Source: JBMYTN01 sp049604415 | GTDB lineage: Bacteria; Pseudomonadota; Alphaproteobacteria; Rhodospirillales; Rhodospirillaceae | DNA length: 64,000 nucleotides | Reading direction: 5' to 3' | Assembly (NCBI GenBank): GCA_049604415.1 | Contig: JBMYTN010000002.1 | Coordinates: 1 to 64,000 of the forward strand | Shown here: positions 25,156 to 34,434 of the stretch, in pieces | Layout: each line of letters opens with the position of its first letter | Position numbering within the stretch: the stretch's first letter is position 1 | Notes under the pieces: generated by a model | The model's input: the letters and a program-made list of their open reading frames with translations, nothing else | Database searches by the model: none | Told to the model about the DNA's origin: nothing | Program-made: the position numbers and the translations under genes

Positions 25156-25788
25156 TTAAGAGCGGGATAAGGCCAGATTGACGCCCAAGGCCATCAGGAT
25201 GCCGCCGCCGATCCGGCGCACAAGGCGGGCGGCCGCAGCGGAGCGCTTCAGCGCCGTCGCCACCTTGTCAGCCATCAATACCGCGAGAACATCGGCGCTG
25301 GAGAACATGACATTCACAAAGGTCCCAAGCAGGACCATCTGCAGCCAGATCGGAAAGGCGGCGGTGGGGTCGGTGAATTGCGGCAGGAACGCCACATAGA
25401 ATAGCGCGGTCTTTGGGTTCAGGATCTCGACCGTGATGCTTTCCCAAAAGGCTCTTTTTGGCGATTTGGCATTGAGGCTGGGTCCTGGGGCCTCCGGATC
25501 CTGCCGCGCCCAAAACAGCTTCAGACCCAGCCAAATCAGATACAGTGCCCCGGCGATCTTTAGCATCGTATAGAGGATGGGCACGGCGTGGAACAGAACT
25601 GCCAGTCCTAGCGAAGCCGCCGCCACATGGGCATAGCCGCCAAGGTGAATGCCCAGCACCGCTGACCAGCCTGCCTTGCGCCCCCGGGCCAGGGTCTGGG
25701 CCGCCGTATAGAGCATGGCCGGGCCGGGCATATAGGCAAACACCGCTGTGGCAGCGAGAAAGGCCAGAAGCAGGTCAATGGAGGGCAC
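25156..25788 (-). CDS. LysE-family exporter
   Basis: A second LysE/RhtB exporter, 210 residues. It has FAYMPGPAMLYTAAQTLARG at the N-terminus (conserved PGP turn), AGALYLIWLGLKLF in the third helix, FWESITVEILNPKTALFYVAFLPQF in the middle, and VRRIGGGILMALGVNLA at the C-terminus. The start is a GTG at 25788 with AAGGA nine bases upstream. It lies directly upstream of the marR gene on the same strand, but the palindrome sits between them, so it has a separate promoter or is only partly coupled. The exported compound is unknown; it may be the MarR ligand. Confidence 0.88.
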   Translation of the reverse strand: MPSIDLLLAFLAATAVFAYMPGPAMLYTAAQTLARGRKAGWSAVLGIHLGGYAHVAAASLGLAVLFHAVPILYTMLKIAGALYLIWLGLKLFWARQDPEAPGPSLNAKSPKRAFWESITVEILNPKTALFYVAFLPQFTDPTAAFPIWLQMVLLGTFVNVMFSSADVLAVLMADKVATALKRSAAAARLVRRIGGGILMALGVNLALSRS

Positions 25789-25860
25789 GGCGTGTTGTCC
25801 TTATGTCGCTGCGCTGGGCGGGCTGGGGTTAGGCGTTGAGATACCCCACCAGCAGGAGCA

Positions 25861-27447
25861 TCACTCCCATTCGATGGTGCCCGGCGGTTTGGAGGTCACA
25901 TCATAGGTCACCCGGTTGATTCCTCGGACCTCATTGACGATCCGGTTCGCCACCCGACCGAGAAACTCCATATCGAAATGATAAAAATCCGCCGTCATGC
26001 CATCGGTGGAGGTCACAGCCCGCAGCGCTAGGGCATAGTCATAGCTGCGATAATCGCCCATCACACCGACGGTGCGCACCGGCAACAACACACAGAAGGC
26101 CTGCCAGATGGCATCATAGAGGCCCGCATTGCGGATCTCCTCCAGATAGATCGCATCGGCCTTGCGCAGGATATCCAGCTTCTCGCGGGTCACCGGCTGG
26201 CCGGGAATGCGGATCGCCAGGCCCGGACCCGGGAAGGGATGACGGCCAACCATCTCCTCGGGCAGGCCAAGCTCTCGGCCCAGCGCCCGGACCTCGTCCT
26301 TGAACAATTCGCGCAGGGGCTCGACCAGGGCCATGTTCATGCGCTCGGGCAGGCCGCCGACATTGTGGTGGGATTTGATGGTGACGCTGGGACCGCCATC
26401 AAAGGCAACGCTCTCAATCACATCCGGGTAGAGCGTGCCCTGGGCCAGGAAATCGGCTCCGCCAACCTTTTTGGCTTCTTCCTCAAACACATCGATGAAG
26501 GTGGCACCAATGGTCTTGCGTTTCACCTCCGGGTCGACCTCCCCGTCCAGTTTGGAGAGAAACAGATCGGACGCATCCCGGTGCACCAGATGGATGTTGA
26601 AGCGGTCTCGGAACACCGAAACCACTTGCTCGGCTTCGGCCAGGCGCATCATGCCGTGATCGACGAAAACGCAGGTTAGGCGCTCGCCAATGGCTTCGTG
26701 GATCAGGGCGGCCACCACCGAGGAATCCACCCCGCCGGACAGGCCGCACAGCACCCGCCCGGACCCGACTTGGGCCCGGACCCGTTCAATGGCGTCCTGA
26801 CGGAAGGCGGCCATGGTCCAGTCACCGGCACAGCCGCAGACATCATGGGTGAAGTTGCGCAAAAGCGCGCTGCCATGGGGAGTGTGCACCACCTCCGGGT
26901 GGAACTGGACGCCGAAGATCTGGCGTTCCTCATCGCCAATGGCCGCGTAGGGCGCCCCATCGGAGATCGCCAGCACCGAAAAGCCCTCTGGCAGCCCGGT
27001 GACCCGGTCGCCATGGCTCATCCAGACCTGTTCCCGGGCCCCCACATCCCAAACCCCGTGGAACAGCGGATTATGGGCCTTCACGTCCACATAGGCCCGG
27101 CCAAATTCCCGATGATCGCTGCCCTCTACGATCCCGCCAAGCTGGCGGACCATGATTTGTTGGCCATAACAAATGCCCAGGATCGGCAGGCCGAAGGAGT
27201 AGACAAATTCCGGCGCAGTGGGCGCGTCTTCATCGCCCGCAGAGCAGGGTCCGCCGGACAGGATAATGCCTTTAGGCGCGAAACTGTCCAGCAGGCTGCG
27301 GGTGATGCGGTTATAGGGATGGATCTCGCAATAGACCCCGCTTTCGCGGACCCGCCGGGCGATCAATTGGGTCACCTGAGAGCCGAAATCGACAATCAGG
27401 ATCCGATCAGAAGCGGAGACGTCGGCGGCGGGATCAGCTTGGGTCAT
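25861..27447 (-). CDS. guaA: GMP synthase (glutamine-hydrolysing)
   Basis: The 528-residue enzyme aminates XMP to GMP in guanine nucleotide synthesis. The class I glutaminase domain has ILIVDFGSQVTQLIARRVRE, the nucleophile in LGICYGQQ, and GVQFHPEVVHTP with His-Glu. The ATP-pyrophosphatase domain has the P-loop SGGVDSSVVAALIH, then DHGMMR and the dimerisation domain ending YDVTSKPPGTIEWE, the universal GuaA C-terminus. The start at 27447 matches family length; the frame is open further upstream to 27579 without homology. Full length and intact. Confidence 0.98.
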   Translation of the reverse strand: MTQADPAADVSASDRILIVDFGSQVTQLIARRVRESGVYCEIHPYNRITRSLLDSFAPKGIILSGGPCSAGDEDAPTAPEFVYSFGLPILGICYGQQIMVRQLGGIVEGSDHREFGRAYVDVKAHNPLFHGVWDVGAREQVWMSHGDRVTGLPEGFSVLAISDGAPYAAIGDEERQIFGVQFHPEVVHTPHGSALLRNFTHDVCGCAGDWTMAAFRQDAIERVRAQVGSGRVLCGLSGGVDSSVVAALIHEAIGERLTCVFVDHGMMRLAEAEQVVSVFRDRFNIHLVHRDASDLFLSKLDGEVDPEVKRKTIGATFIDVFEEEAKKVGGADFLAQGTLYPDVIESVAFDGGPSVTIKSHHNVGGLPERMNMALVEPLRELFKDEVRALGRELGLPEEMVGRHPFPGPGLAIRIPGQPVTREKLDILRKADAIYLEEIRNAGLYDAIWQAFCVLLPVRTVGVMGDYRSYDYALALRAVTSTDGMTADFYHFDMEFLGRVANRIVNEVRGINRVTYDVTSKPPGTIEWE

Positions 27448-27577
27448 GCGATCATGTCCGAAAAAAGGAATTTGTCCCCCCATCGCGAGTCGATGGAGGG
27501 GAGGGCCGGAACGGCGAAATTTGGAAGGGCGGGACCATACCCGAAAATCGGGCTTTAACCAAGTCCTACAACGGCAC

Positions 27578-27605
27578 AAGGCCCGGCCCTGCTGGACCGG
27601 GCCTT
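27578..27605 (-). terminator. Hairpin downstream of icd
   Basis: AAGGCCCGG (27578-27586) pairs perfectly with CCGGGCCTT (27597-27605) across a 10-base loop, 31 bases past the icd stop and 131 bases before the guaA start. No strong T-tract follows, so termination is likely but not certain. Confidence 0.5.
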
Positions 27606-27635
27606 GCCCGAAGAATTTGCTGTCAAAGGCTGGGC

Positions 27636-28853
27636 TTACAGGCCCATGGCTTTCTTCAGATTGGCGTCCAGCACGTCCAGGAACTGGTTGGTGGTCAACC
27701 AGGGCTGTTCCGGACCGATCAGGATCGCAAGGTCCTTGGTCATGGAGCCATTTTCCACGGCTTCGATGCAGACCTTTTCCAGGGTTTCGGCGAATTTCAC
27801 CACCTCAGGCGTGTCGTCGAACTTGCCGCGATATTTCAGGCCCTGGGTCCAGGCGAAGATCGAAGCAATCGGGTTGGTCGAGGTTTCCTTGCCCTGCTGG
27901 TGCAGACGATAGTGACGGGTCACCGTGCCGTGGGCGGCTTCGGCCTCGACGGTCTTGCCGTCCGGGGTCATCAGCACGGAGCTCATCAGACCAAGCGAAC
28001 CAAAGCCCTGGGCGACGGTGTCGGACTGGACGTCACCGTCATAGTTCTTACAGGCCCAGACGAAGCCACCGGACCACTTCATGCAGCAGGCGACCATGTC
28101 ATCGATCAGGCGGTGTTCATAGGTGATGCCGGCTTCTTTGAACTTGTCGGCAAATTCGGCTTCGAAGACCTCTTCGAACAGATCCTTAAAACGCCCGTCA
28201 TAGGCCTTCATGATCGTGTTCTTGGTCGACAGGTAAACCGGCCAGCCACGGTTCAGGCCATAATTCATGCAGGCCCGGGCGAAGCCACGGATGGAGTCGT
28301 CCAGGTTATACATCGACATGGCGACACCGGCGTCGGGGAACTTGAAGACTTCCAGTTCCACCGGCTCACCGCCGTCGTCCGGGACATATTTCATGGTCAG
28401 GGTGCCGGGGCCGGGGACCTTCAGGTCGGTGGCGCGGTATTGGTCCCCAAAGGCGTGACGGCCAATGACGATCGGCTGGGTCCAGCCCGGGACGTAGCGC
28501 GGCACGTTGGAGCAGATGATCGGCTCGCGGAACACGGTGCCGCCCAGGATGTTACGGATGGTCCCGTTCGGGGACTTCCACATTTTTTTCAGATTGAATT
28601 CTTCCACCCGGGCTTCGTCCGGGGTGATGGTGGCGCATTTGACGCCGACGCCATGCTTTTTGATGGCCTCGGAGGCATCAATGGTGATTTGGTCGTCGGT
28701 TTCGTCGCGCTTTTCGACGCTCAGGTCGTAATACAGCAGGTCAACGTCGAGATAGGGCAGGATGAGCTTGTTTTTGATGAAGTCCCAGATGATCCGGGTC
28801 ATTTCGTCGCCGTCGAGTTCGACGATCGGGTTTTGGACTTTGATCTTGCTCAT
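27636..28853 (-). CDS. icd: NADP-dependent isocitrate dehydrogenase
   Basis: A 405-residue isocitrate dehydrogenase of the eukaryote-like type II (homodimeric NADP) group, common in alphaproteobacteria: VQNPIVELDGDEMTRIIW at the start, the substrate-binding SPNGTIRNILGGTVFREP, YDGDVQSDTVAQGFGSLGLM, and AAHGTVTRHYR with the NADP-specific loop. It converts isocitrate to 2-oxoglutarate in the TCA cycle. GGGGGAA precedes the ATG. Codon use looks strongly biased, as expected for a highly expressed gene. A hairpin follows the stop. Confidence 0.98.
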   Translation of the reverse strand: MSKIKVQNPIVELDGDEMTRIIWDFIKNKLILPYLDVDLLYYDLSVEKRDETDDQITIDASEAIKKHGVGVKCATITPDEARVEEFNLKKMWKSPNGTIRNILGGTVFREPIICSNVPRYVPGWTQPIVIGRHAFGDQYRATDLKVPGPGTLTMKYVPDDGGEPVELEVFKFPDAGVAMSMYNLDDSIRGFARACMNYGLNRGWPVYLSTKNTIMKAYDGRFKDLFEEVFEAEFADKFKEAGITYEHRLIDDMVACCMKWSGGFVWACKNYDGDVQSDTVAQGFGSLGLMSSVLMTPDGKTVEAEAAHGTVTRHYRLHQQGKETSTNPIASIFAWTQGLKYRGKFDDTPEVVKFAETLEKVCIEAVENGSMTKDLAILIGPEQPWLTTNQFLDVLDANLKKAMGL

Positions 28854-29147
28854 GCGCGTGTTCCCCCGGGCAATGCGATCTATTGGAAGGACCGTATGGG
28901 CGACGCCACAGGCCAGTGGTCTGGCTTGTTGGGTGGGGTCAACCGCGCGGCTCCATCCCCTGTTCCGATATCATTCGGTTTCCTGGAGCGCAGCACGGCC
29001 AAGACCCACCGGTCCGATTTGCGCGCGCACTGTACCATTGCCCCGCTGGAACGCAAGCTTCGGCGGTGAAGGCTGTCCATCTTGGTTTGCGATGGTTGTA
29101 GGGGCAAAGAGCCAAATACGATAATAGGTCCGGAGCAATAAATCCGA

Positions 29148-30446
29148 TTAGTTGGATCCAAGCCGTTCCCGCACCCGATCCACGCCCGGCACACCGTCCA
29201 GCGGGCCGATGACCGCCAAGGTCGGGTCAGACGACAACATTGCTTTGGCGATCTCCTGGCATTTTTCCGGGGTCACCGCATCGACCTCAGCGGTCAGTTC
29301 AGCTGTGGTCAGCGGGCGGCCATGGGTCAGCAGATTGCGCGCCAACTGCTCGCAGCGTCCCGACGTGCTCTCCAGGCCCATCAACAGACCGGCGCGCAGC
29401 TGCGCCTTGGCCCGGTCGACCTCCGCCATGGTCGGGGCGGCATCGGCCAAGCCCTTGGTTTCGGCACAAAGCAGGTCAATCAGATCCGGCACATCCTCGC
29501 GCCCGGTGCCCGCATAAATCCCATAGAGCCCGGTATCGTCATAGGCGTTGATAAAGCTATAGACCGAATAGGCCAACCCGCGCTTTTCCCGCACCTCTTG
29601 GAACAGCCGGGAGGACATGCCCCCGCCATGCAGAATGGAGAACACCGAGGCCGCGTAATAATCCCGATCCAGATGGCTCAGGCTGTTAAAGCCCAGCACC
29701 ACATGGACCTGCTCTAAGGAGCGCTCCTCACGAAACTCGCCGCCCCGATAGAGGCCTGGGTCCGTCGAGGGTGCTGCGGGTACAGGCAGGCTGTCAAAGG
29801 CCTCGGCCACCGCCGCAACAAAGCGGTCATGGTCCAGATTGCCCGAGGCCGCAACCACCATGCGGTCCGGGGCATAGGTGCCGCGTAAATAACCGCCAAC
29901 CACATCGGAGGTCATGGACCGCACACTGTCGGTCGTGCCCAGGACCGGGCGGCCAATGGCCTGGTCCGGATAGGCCACCTGTTGGAAGCGGTCAAAAATA
30001 ATGTCGTCCGGGGTGTCGAGGCTTTGCAGGATCTCCTGGACCACCACCTCGCGCTCGCGGTTCAGTTCTTCGCCGTCAAACACCGAATGCTGCAAAATGT
30101 CCGACAGGATGTCTAAGCCGACGCCAATATCTTCTTTCAGCACCCGGGCGTAATAGGCGGTGCATTCCCGGCTGGTATAGGCGTTCAGATGGCCGCCCAC
30201 CGCTTCGATTTCTTCGGCAATGGCGGTGGCGTCCCGACGCCGGGTGCCCTTGAAAGCCATATGCTCCAGCAAATGCGACACGCCATTGATCCGCACCGGT
30301 TCATGGCGAGTGCCAACCCCGACCCAAATGCCCAAGGTGACGCTTTCCACTTGGGGAATGCTGTCGGTGGCCACCCGCAGGCCATTGGCTAGGCGGCTGA
30401 CCCGAACCGAGCCGATGGAATGGATCAAGGCTGCATCGTTGGTCAT
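29148..30446 (-). CDS. M16-family zinc peptidase (mitochondrial processing-peptidase-like)
   Basis: The 432-residue protein is a single-unit M16B peptidase. The inverted zinc motif HLLEH occurs in NGVSHLLEHMAFKGTRRRDA, with the third ligand further on in EIEAVGGHLNAYTSRECTAYYARVLKED, broken here as EAVGGHLNAYTS and RECTAYYARV. The C-terminal half holds the substrate-gating region GGGMSSRLFQEVREKRGLAY. Family members degrade oligopeptides in the cytoplasm or periplasm; no signal peptide is seen. The ATG overlaps the thrC stop by four bases, a conserved pairing in alphaproteobacteria. Confidence 0.95.
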   Translation of the reverse strand: MTNDAALIHSIGSVRVSRLANGLRVATDSIPQVESVTLGIWVGVGTRHEPVRINGVSHLLEHMAFKGTRRRDATAIAEEIEAVGGHLNAYTSRECTAYYARVLKEDIGVGLDILSDILQHSVFDGEELNREREVVVQEILQSLDTPDDIIFDRFQQVAYPDQAIGRPVLGTTDSVRSMTSDVVGGYLRGTYAPDRMVVAASGNLDHDRFVAAVAEAFDSLPVPAAPSTDPGLYRGGEFREERSLEQVHVVLGFNSLSHLDRDYYAASVFSILHGGGMSSRLFQEVREKRGLAYSVYSFINAYDDTGLYGIYAGTGREDVPDLIDLLCAETKGLADAAPTMAEVDRAKAQLRAGLLMGLESTSGRCEQLARNLLTHGRPLTTAELTAEVDAVTPEKCQEIAKAMLSSDPTLAVIGPLDGVPGVDRVRERLGSN

Positions 30447-31861
30447 GGCGCGGCTCCAGACGATCCGACCCGGGATTTGGCCCGCACCACGGCCTTAACC
30501 GCCTCCAGGTCATTGGGCGCGCTGTCAAAGCGTTCCGGGCGTTCATGCAGATCGGCCAGGAAGGGCGGCAGCGCCGGTTCAATACCGGTCGCCTGCGCTC
30601 CGACGGCGGGGAATTTGGCCGGGTGGGCGGTGGCCAAGGTGATCAGGGGGCCTTCAGGGCTGCGATGCCCGGCTTCCCGGGCAGCGGCAATGGCCACAGC
30701 GGTGTGCGGATCAACCACCACCCCGCAGCGCTGTTTCAGGGCTTGGATCTCGGCGACGGTGTCGTCATCGCTGACCCGGAAGCCTCGGAACAGGCCGAGC
30801 ATCTCTTGGAGCAGATCGCCGGGGATCTCATAGCGACCGCCCTGGGCGAAGGAGGTCATCCGTGCGCGGACCTCGGCGGCATCCCGGCCAAACAGTTCGA
30901 ACAGCAGCCGCTCAAAATTGCTGGAAATCTGGATGTCCATGGAGGGGCTGTGGGTCTTGACCACGCCGGTCTTCTCCATCGACCCGCTTTCCAGGAATCG
31001 GGTCAGGATGTCATTGGAATTCGACGCGACCACCAGACGTTCCACCGGCAGGCCCATTTGTTTGGCCACCCATCCCGCCAGCACATTGCCGAAATTGCCG
31101 GTGGGCACGGAAAAGGACATCGGGCGGTCCGGCGCACCCAGGCGCAGGGCGGCATAGAAATAATAGACCACCTGGGCGGCGACCCGTGCCCAGTTGATGG
31201 AGTTCACAGCCGACAGGTTCATGTCGCTGCGGAAGGCGGCATCGTTGAACATTGCCTTCACGAGGTCCTGGCAGTCATCAAAGGTGCCGTCGATCTCCAG
31301 GCAATGCACATTGGCCGAGGTCACGGTGGTCATTTGCCGACGCTGCACCGGCGAGACTCGGCCCTTGGGGAACAGCATGACGATGTCCACGGCCTCGCGG
31401 TCGCGGCAGGCTTCGATGCCCGCACTGCCGGTATCGCCGCTGGTGGCCCCGACCACGGTGATGCGCTCGCCACGCCGGGTCAGGATCAGGTCAAACAGCT
31501 GACCGACCACCTGCAGGGCATAGTCTTTGAAGGCCAGGGTGGGGCCATGGAACAGCTCGAGCACCCAGTCATCGGGACCAACCTGCACCAGGGGCGCGAC
31601 TGCTGGGTGGGTGAACCCGGCATAGGCTTTGCGGGTGACCTCCTCCAGCTCCTCATCGGTCAGGGCGGCACCGACAAAGGGGGCCATCACCCGGGCGGCG
31701 GTGGCGGCATAATCCAAGCCGCGCATCTCCCGGATCTCTTCCGCCGTGAAGGCGGGCCAATCGACGGGCACGTAAAGTCCGCCATCCTGGGCCAAGCCAG
31801 CCAGCAAAACGTCATCAAAGAACAGTTCCGGGGCTTCACCCCGGGTGGATACATACCGCAC
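30443..31861 (-). CDS. thrC: Threonine synthase
   Basis: The 472-residue PLP enzyme converts O-phosphohomoserine to threonine. It has the long proteobacterial form: MRYVSTRGEAPELFFDDVLLAG as N-terminal part (cited MRYVSTRGEAP), the PLP lysine in FHGPTLAFKDYALQ, TVVGATSGDTGSAGIEA binding the phosphate, NWARVAAQVVYYF and VPTGNFGNVLAG. The start is a GTG at 31861 with AGGAG eight bases upstream. The M16 peptidase gene overlaps its stop. Together with the metX gene the window holds both branches from homoserine. Confidence 0.97.
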   Translation of the reverse strand: MRYVSTRGEAPELFFDDVLLAGLAQDGGLYVPVDWPAFTAEEIREMRGLDYAATAARVMAPFVGAALTDEELEEVTRKAYAGFTHPAVAPLVQVGPDDWVLELFHGPTLAFKDYALQVVGQLFDLILTRRGERITVVGATSGDTGSAGIEACRDREAVDIVMLFPKGRVSPVQRRQMTTVTSANVHCLEIDGTFDDCQDLVKAMFNDAAFRSDMNLSAVNSINWARVAAQVVYYFYAALRLGAPDRPMSFSVPTGNFGNVLAGWVAKQMGLPVERLVVASNSNDILTRFLESGSMEKTGVVKTHSPSMDIQISSNFERLLFELFGRDAAEVRARMTSFAQGGRYEIPGDLLQEMLGLFRGFRVSDDDTVAEIQALKQRCGVVVDPHTAVAIAAAREAGHRSPEGPLITLATAHPAKFPAVGAQATGIEPALPPFLADLHERPERFDSAPNDLEAVKAVVRAKSRVGSSGAAP

Positions 31862-31989
31862 GGTCCGTGCTCCTGACCTAGACTGTCACCGATCTATATA
31901 AGGCGCACCCTAGGCCTGTGCGTCCTTCAGGGCAATATGGTCCAACGCTTGGGGCGCATCTTGGAATGCCTAAGGCTACTTGAAAGGTG

Positions 31990-33546
31990 TCAGGTCCCTT
32001 CGAGATAGCGGCGGCGCAAATGGTCCTTGAAAATTTGCGGATCCAATGGTCCGCCTGTGGCCTCGGTCAACAAGGCCGAGGCGCTCAGGGTTGATCCCTT
32101 GCCATGGACATTGTGGCGCAGCCAGCCCAGCAGCCGGGAAAAGTCACCCCGGGCCAAATCCTCAAGGATCTCCGGGTGCGCTTTACAGGCGGCCTGGAAC
32201 AGCTGGGCCGCCGTCATCGCCCCCAGGGTATAGGTCGGGAAATAGCCAAAGGCACCGTCATACCAGTGGATATCCTGCAGGCAGCCAAGCCGGTCATTGG
32301 GCGGGGTGACCCCTAGCAGGGCCTGCATCTGCTCATTCCAGGCCCCGGGCAAATCGGCGATCTTAAGGTCGCCGGCGATCATGGCCTGCTCCAGGCGATA
32401 GCGCAGAATGACATGGGCCGGATAGGTCACCTCATCGGCATCCACCCGGATAAAGCCGCGCTCGACCCGGATATAGGTCTTGTGCAGGGCATCGGGCTCC
32501 CATGCCGGGCCGGTGCCGTTGAACGCGGCCTTGGCCCGAGGGGCAAGCCAGGACAGGAAAGGCCGGGAGCGGCTGGCCTGCATCTCCATCAACAGCGACT
32601 GGCTTTCATGCAGGCTCATGCCGCCTGACCGCGCTGCCGGTTGCGGCAAATGGACTTCGGGCAGGCCGAGCTCATAAAGCGCATGGCCGGTTTCGTGGAT
32701 CACCCCCATCAGGGCCGAGGCGAAATCGCTTTCGTCATAGCGGGTGGTCAGGCGCACATCCCGGGGCGCGCCGCCGCAGAAGGGATGGGCACTGACATCA
32801 AGCCGTCCATGGGTGAAATCAAAGCCCATGGTTTTCATGACTTCCTGCCCTAGGGCTTTTTGCTGTGCCGTAGGGAAAGGTCCTTCCGGCACCGCAGCCG
32901 GTTGGGTGCGGGCCTGGTGTTCCAGAACCTCTTCTAAGAACCCCGGCAAGAACCCGGCAAGGTCTTCGAAAATCACATCAATGGCGGCGGAGGAACCGCC
33001 GGGCTCATATTCATCGAGCAATGCGTCATAGGGACTGGTGCCCAGCCGTTCCGCCTTGGCGGTGGCAACCTGTTGCACCAAACCCAGCAAGACCTCCAGC
33101 GGCTCCTGCACCGCAGCAAAGTCCGAAGCCTCCTTGGCCCCGCGCCAGATCTCTTCACAGCGCGAGGAGGCCCGGCTGATCGCCTCGACCAGATCCACCG
33201 GCAAGGCCGCTGCATGGATCCAATCCCGGCGCATGGCGCGCAGATTGGCCTGGTCCCAGGGATCGCTCGGCGGATCGGCTTCGGCGGCGTCGAGGGCGTC
33301 GGACAAGGCCGGGTCGGTGATCATCTCGTGCAGGACAGTGGACAGGACGGCCATTTGCTCCGCCCGCCCAGCCGCACCCCCGGCGGGCATCATCGCGGCC
33401 CGATCCCAAGACAGGACCTCCTGGGCTTCACCCAGGCGACCAATACGCTCAAAGCGATCCGTCAGGCTGCGATAAGCCCGTTCGCCCGCAGAGGCCGGGG
33501 TTTGAGAGGAGGGAGGGGGTGTTTTCAAGGTGCTGTCGCTTGGCAT
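31990..33546 (-). CDS. M32 metallocarboxypeptidase (Taq type)
   Basis: The 518-residue protein is a carboxypeptidase of family M32: the zinc motif HETGH within MGVIHETGHALYELGLP, followed by GMSLHESQSLLMEMQ with the third ligand glutamate, DVRLTTRYDESDF, and GRLDVSAHPFCGG. M32 enzymes remove C-terminal residues from peptides in the cytoplasm. Full length for the family. Its start is close (77 bases) to the divergent elbB start, so the two promoters share a very short region. Downstream is the 128-base gap before thrC with no clear terminator. Confidence 0.95.
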   Translation of the reverse strand: MPSDSTLKTPPPSSQTPASAGERAYRSLTDRFERIGRLGEAQEVLSWDRAAMMPAGGAAGRAEQMAVLSTVLHEMITDPALSDALDAAEADPPSDPWDQANLRAMRRDWIHAAALPVDLVEAISRASSRCEEIWRGAKEASDFAAVQEPLEVLLGLVQQVATAKAERLGTSPYDALLDEYEPGGSSAAIDVIFEDLAGFLPGFLEEVLEHQARTQPAAVPEGPFPTAQQKALGQEVMKTMGFDFTHGRLDVSAHPFCGGAPRDVRLTTRYDESDFASALMGVIHETGHALYELGLPEVHLPQPAARSGGMSLHESQSLLMEMQASRSRPFLSWLAPRAKAAFNGTGPAWEPDALHKTYIRVERGFIRVDADEVTYPAHVILRYRLEQAMIAGDLKIADLPGAWNEQMQALLGVTPPNDRLGCLQDIHWYDGAFGYFPTYTLGAMTAAQLFQAACKAHPEILEDLARGDFSRLLGWLRHNVHGKGSTLSASALLTEATGGPLDPQIFKDHLRRRYLEGT

Positions 33547-33623
33547 GCCGGTTCCAAAAGCCCAACTGTGAAGGGGAGGCGTTCACCGCTGATATGGCAT
33601 TCCAAAGCACGGGAGAAAATAGA

Positions 33624-34316
33624 ATGAGCCAAGATCCTTCCTCCGGCCCCACCTTTGCCGTTGTTCTGTCCGGCTGCGGCGTGTTCGATGGCGCGGAAAT
33701 TCACGAGTCCGTCTTGACCCTGTTGGCCATCGACCGGGCTGGCGGACAATACCAATGCTTTGCGCCGGATATCCCGCAGCTTCATGTCATCGACCACATC
33801 AAGGGCGAAGAAACCGGCGAAACCCGCAATGTGCTGACGGAATCTTCGCGCATTGCCCGGGGAAACATCAAAGATCTGGCCGACTATGACCCGGCAGGGT
33901 TCGACGCGCTGGTGTTCCCAGGTGGGTTCGGAGCCGCCAAGAACCTGTGCACCTTCGCCGTCGACGGGCCGGATTGCACCGTGGACCCCAGCGTTTCCGC
34001 AGCAGTGACCTCAACCCATGCTGCGGGCAAGCCGATTGGGGCGCTGTGCATTTCTCCGGCGATTTTGGCCAAAGTGTTGGGCGAGGTGACCCTGACCATT
34101 GGCAATGACGCCGGAACGGCCGCCGGTTTGGAAACCCTTGGTGCGACCCACCAAGTCAAAAGCCATGCGGAGTTGAGCATCGATTCCCGCAATAAGGTGG
34201 TGACGACCCCGTGTTACATGCTTGATGCCTCCATTGGCCAAATCGCCGATGGCGCAGCCAATGTGGTCGCCGCCCTGCAGGACATGATTGCCGGGCAAAA
34301 AGCGGCGGCAGAATAG
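33624..34316 (+). CDS. elbB: ElbB-type glyoxalase (DJ-1/PfpI fold)
   Basis: A 230-residue protein of the ElbB family, first linked to isoprenoid biosynthesis in E. coli and shown to have glyoxalase-like activity. The signatures are FAVVLSGCGVFDGAEIHESV at the N-terminus, GFDALVFPGGFGAAKNLCTFA, and GALCISPAILAKV with the nucleophile cysteine. VTTPCYMLDASIGQIADGA completes the conserved C-terminal block. GGGAGAA lies at a good distance from the ATG at 33624. A strong hairpin lies 67 bases past its stop. Confidence 0.94.
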   Translation: MSQDPSSGPTFAVVLSGCGVFDGAEIHESVLTLLAIDRAGGQYQCFAPDIPQLHVIDHIKGEETGETRNVLTESSRIARGNIKDLADYDPAGFDALVFPGGFGAAKNLCTFAVDGPDCTVDPSVSAAVTSTHAAGKPIGALCISPAILAKVLGEVTLTIGNDAGTAAGLETLGATHQVKSHAELSIDSRNKVVTTPCYMLDASIGQIADGAANVVAALQDMIAGQKAAAE

Positions 34317-34383
34317 GCCTTTCGCGCCTCCTCCGCCCGTCGCCTCGTCTCGCATTGCGACAGACTTGTGAAACATTCTTTGC

Positions 34384-34423
34384 AGAACGGTTCCCCATTG
34401 ATTGAAAGCGGGGGAACCGTTCT
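34384..34423. other. Perfect 13-bp stem-loop between elbB and the EAL-GGDEF gene
   Basis: AGAACGGTTCCCC (34384-34396) pairs without mismatch to GGGGAACCGTTCT (34411-34423) around a 14-base loop. It ends 11 bases before the GTG at 34435. There is no T-tract on either side. It may be a factor-assisted terminator for elbB or a structured leader of the signalling gene. Confidence 0.6.
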
Positions 34424-34434
34424 AATCTCGCGCG

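Noticed and set aside
27900..31876. Long plus-strand frames opposite icd, the M16 peptidase and thrC
   Set aside because: They mirror high-GC codon usage of the essential enzymes on the other strand, which carry complete catalytic motifs.
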